Source: an uncultured Anaerolineaceae bacterium (GTDB taxonomy: Bacteria > Chloroflexota > Anaerolineae > Anaerolineales > Anaerolineaceae). Taken from it: 5,764 nucleotides of DNA. The number at the start of each line of letters is the position of its first letter. The first letter of the stretch is position 1. Positions 3,883-5,764 of this stretch are shown in pieces. Location of the stretch: positions 1 to 5,764 of the forward strand of contig CALESS010000458.1 in the NCBI GenBank assembly GCA_937907495.1, given 5' to 3'. The position numbers were made by a program, and so were the translations under genes. A model generated the notes under the pieces. It was not told the origin of the DNA. It did no database searches and was given only the letters and a program-made list of their open reading frames with translations.

Positions 3883-5764
3883 TTATCCGCCGTTCTTTCG
3901 AACCAACTCCAATACCTCGGGGAAGTCCACGCCCAATTTTAGCAATGTTTCAACTGTCGGTACACCATCCTTATTCCATCCGCGCCGCGCATAAACGCTA
4001 TCCACCAGGGTCTCGTAACGGTCTTCTCGGTATTTTCGCACGGCCGCCATCTTCTCGGCAGTGGTCATGGTATCAGGGTCCAGGCCGATCAATTCCCGAA
4101 GCTCTTTATCGTAGCGTTCGGTGCGAGATTCGTATTCAATGGCAGTTACCGGTCCCATCGCCCGGTAAGGGGGGTAGTCATCCTCCCGCTTACCTCTCCC
4201 CAGGCGCAAATTGAAAACTCGCTGGAAGTTGTATACTCTTTCCGATTGTAAGATCAGGTCATCAATGGTTACAGGCACTCCCGTAACACCCTCGTAAAGC
4301 CAGCAATAATTTTCAACATGTTCCGGTACTTTTTGGGGTTCTTTGGCCGTCTTATTGCTAACCGGAATGATGTCATTCCACGGAAGCTTGCATAAACCAT
4401 GAAGGGCAAACCACGTTCGCCACATGGGGAAGTAATGCAAGGCCTCCGCTTTTTGCTCAAAAGTATTTAATTGTTTATGTACCAATTCCATGAAAATCAG
4501 CCAGGCTTCATCGTGCTGTGCCCCCTTGGAGGAAAGCGCATACCCGCCTTGCTGGGCCAGAGATTCCTTCGTCATGTATTCCGAAACTTCCAACCCCTTC
4601 ATTTCCATGCCGATATCCTGCAATAACACCGGGTCCGCCCCGAACTGCTCGACGAAAATGCGCTTCATCCCCCGCACCCCCTGACCAACAATCATTCCGA
4701 AGCCTTCACCGGCTGCCATGCCATGGATCAATTCAAGCGCCGCCTGGACGTTCCCCCAGGTAAGCTCCAACCCCCCTGTATTCTCTTTTGTCAGGATACC
4801 GTACTCGTAACACTCCATGGCAAAGGCGATGGAATTCCCCAACGAGATGGTATCAATACCGTATGTATCGGCATAAAAGTTCATCTCCAGCACGGCGCCG
4901 GGGTCAAAAATGGCGCAATTGGAACCCAATGCACCCAGCGTCTCGTATTCCGGCCCATCCACAAACACCAGCTCGCCCTTGTAGGGTCCGGTTTGCAAGT
5001 GGTAATGCTTCACACCATGCGCACAGCCCATCGTGCAGCCCAGCCAACAGCCATCCGGGCCGCTGTGATCAAACTGCTCCTTCCATAGCTCACCATTGAT
5101 CTTGTATGCATTTGGGTCGGCCCCAAAGCGGAAGTTTTGCACGGGCAGAAGATCAAATTTATTCATGATCTCCACCAGGTATGGCGTACCTGTTCCCCGC
5201 ATATCATTCTGCGAGGGATCGAATTCGGTGATTTCTTTGTTAATCCGCTGCCCGGCCTTTCGCAAAAGGGCGAGATCCGCAACGCCATTGCTATCCGCGT
5301 TCATGGAGCTGTATTTCACCACAATGGCCTTGATATTCTTGTTTCGTAATACGGTTCCGCATCCACCCCTGGCAGCCTGCTTGATGCGAACCTCTTGCCG
5401 GCGGGCATCCCAATAACTCAAATTCAAACCGCACATCGGAACGTTATCCGCCGCCTGCCCCGCAGATACAACCGAAATTGCACGGCGCTCTCGATCATCT
5501 GCGCCATACATTTCCGTCAATTGCTTGCTGATGAGATGGGTATCAATCGCCTCCAGAGGAGCCTCCTCCACAGTTACCCGGCCTTCATCACCATCAATAA
5601 AGATGATCACATCCCGGTCAGCTTTTCCCTGTATCTCCAGCGCATCCCATCCAGAGAATTTCAGGTAAGGGCCAAAATAGCCGCCGCCGTTGCTGTCAAT
5701 AACCACCCCCGTCTGCGGAGAAATGGTCACCACAATAGATTTTCCTGTTCCAGGGTAGGCCGTT
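3883..5764 (-). CDS. AOR-family tungsten/molybdopterin oxidoreductase, N-terminus beyond the window
   Basis: The frame is open from the right edge (TAYPGTGKSI precedes the GTG at 5733) to a TAA at 3885-3883, giving 626 visible residues. The GTG at 5733 is not the start, because the ISPQTGVVIDSNGGGYFG stretch after it lies inside the AOR N-terminal domain. Roughly 80-90 residues are missing. AOR enzymes bind a bis-pterin tungsten (or molybdenum) cofactor and one [4Fe-4S] cluster, typically oxidising aldehydes with ferredoxin. Counting from 5733, visible motifs are LKFSGWDALEIQGKA (24-38), ARGGCGTVLRNKNIKAIVV (121-139), cysteines C229/C233/C237 with the fourth ligand C448 in HGLCKLPWND, PEYETLGALGSNC (261-273) and RVFNLRLGRGKREDD (505-519). 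The cluster motif is CX3CX3C, not the CX2CX3C of classical AOR. The QHDEAWLIFME (406-416) and LHYFPMWRTWF (432-442) stretches recall the branch containing the benzoyl-CoA reductase subunit BamB, from memory. The substrate cannot be told. It ends at a strong terminator and no partner gene follows it. Confidence 0.92.
   Translation of the reverse strand, partial: TAYPGTGKSIVVTISPQTGVVIDSNGGGYFGPYLKFSGWDALEIQGKADRDVIIFIDGDEGRVTVEEAPLEAIDTHLISKQLTEMYGADDRERRAISVVSAGQAADNVPMCGLNLSYWDARRQEVRIKQAARGGCGTVLRNKNIKAIVVKYSSMNADSNGVADLALLRKAGQRINKEITEFDPSQNDMRGTGTPYLVEIMNKFDLLPVQNFRFGADPNAYKINGELWKEQFDHSGPDGCWLGCTMGCAHGVKHYHLQTGPYKGELVFVDGPEYETLGALGSNCAIFDPGAVLEMNFYADTYGIDTISLGNSIAFAMECYEYGILTKENTGGLELTWGNVQAALELIHGMAAGEGFGMIVGQGVRGMKRIFVEQFGADPVLLQDIGMEMKGLEVSEYMTKESLAQQGGYALSSKGAQHDEAWLIFMELVHKQLNTFEQKAEALHYFPMWRTWFALHGLCKLPWNDIIPVSNKTAKEPQKVPEHVENYCWLYEGVTGVPVTIDDLILQSERVYNFQRVFNLRLGRGKREDDYPPYRAMGPVTAIEYESRTERYDKELRELIGLDPDTMTTAEKMAAVRKYREDRYETLVDSVYARRGWNKDGVPTVETLLKLGVDFPEVLELVRKNGG

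Noticed and set aside
1719..5764. Several plus-strand open frames of 60-130 codons opposite glmS and the AOR gene
   Set aside because: All lie antisense to well-supported conserved coding sequence and none shows a ribosome binding site with a recognisable protein.
1..5764. CRISPR array, transposase, insertion-sequence ends, tRNA or rRNA genes
   Set aside because: I saw no regularly spaced repeats, no transposase motifs and no tRNA or rRNA signatures on either strand.

Overview
The window suggests an anaerobic bacterium of roughly even base composition. The main signs are a tungsten/molybdopterin aldehyde:ferredoxin oxidoreductase (AOR)-family enzyme and a NifU-type Fe-S scaffold. With the small stress proteins, the mix looks to me like Chloroflexota (Anaerolineae-like) or a Bacillota-like anaerobe. 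That placement is an impression from protein style, not a measurement, and is low confidence.

Layout. The plus strand, bases 1-1120, carries the 3' part of a NifU-like iron-sulfur scaffold gene. It is followed by a complete YciE/YciF-family (DUF892) ferritin-like gene with its own promoter, a strong ribosome binding site and a rho-independent terminator. Everything from 1210 to the right edge is on the minus strand. Read in the direction of transcription it holds: (i) an AOR-family enzyme, truncated by the right edge and closed by a strong terminator at 3844-3874; (ii) a promoter with an extended -10 at 3820-3828; (iii) a structured leader of about 200 nt that I recognise as a glmS ribozyme (3581-3776); (iv) glmS itself, with a GTG start (3560-1719) and a terminator-like hairpin at 1657-1687; (v) a GlsB/YeaQ/YmgE-type small membrane protein with a well-formed promoter, an upstream inverted repeat and its own terminator. 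The two sets of genes converge at 1120-1210.

How it works together. The glmS unit is a feedback circuit. GlmS makes glucosamine-6-phosphate (GlcN6P) for cell-wall and amino-sugar synthesis, and the ribozyme in its mRNA leader should self-cleave when GlcN6P is abundant. The ribozyme is the most interesting element in the window. It keeps the core strings of the class but carries an extra insertion of about 58 nt between the first strand of helix P2 and the pseudoknot core, and it departs from the usual 5' sequence just after the cleavage site. The other genes look like independent transcription units. The Fe-S scaffold and the ferritin-like protein share an iron theme. The YciF-like and GlsB-like proteins are both of types linked to stress responses. 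All assignments come from reading motifs by eye, without database searches.
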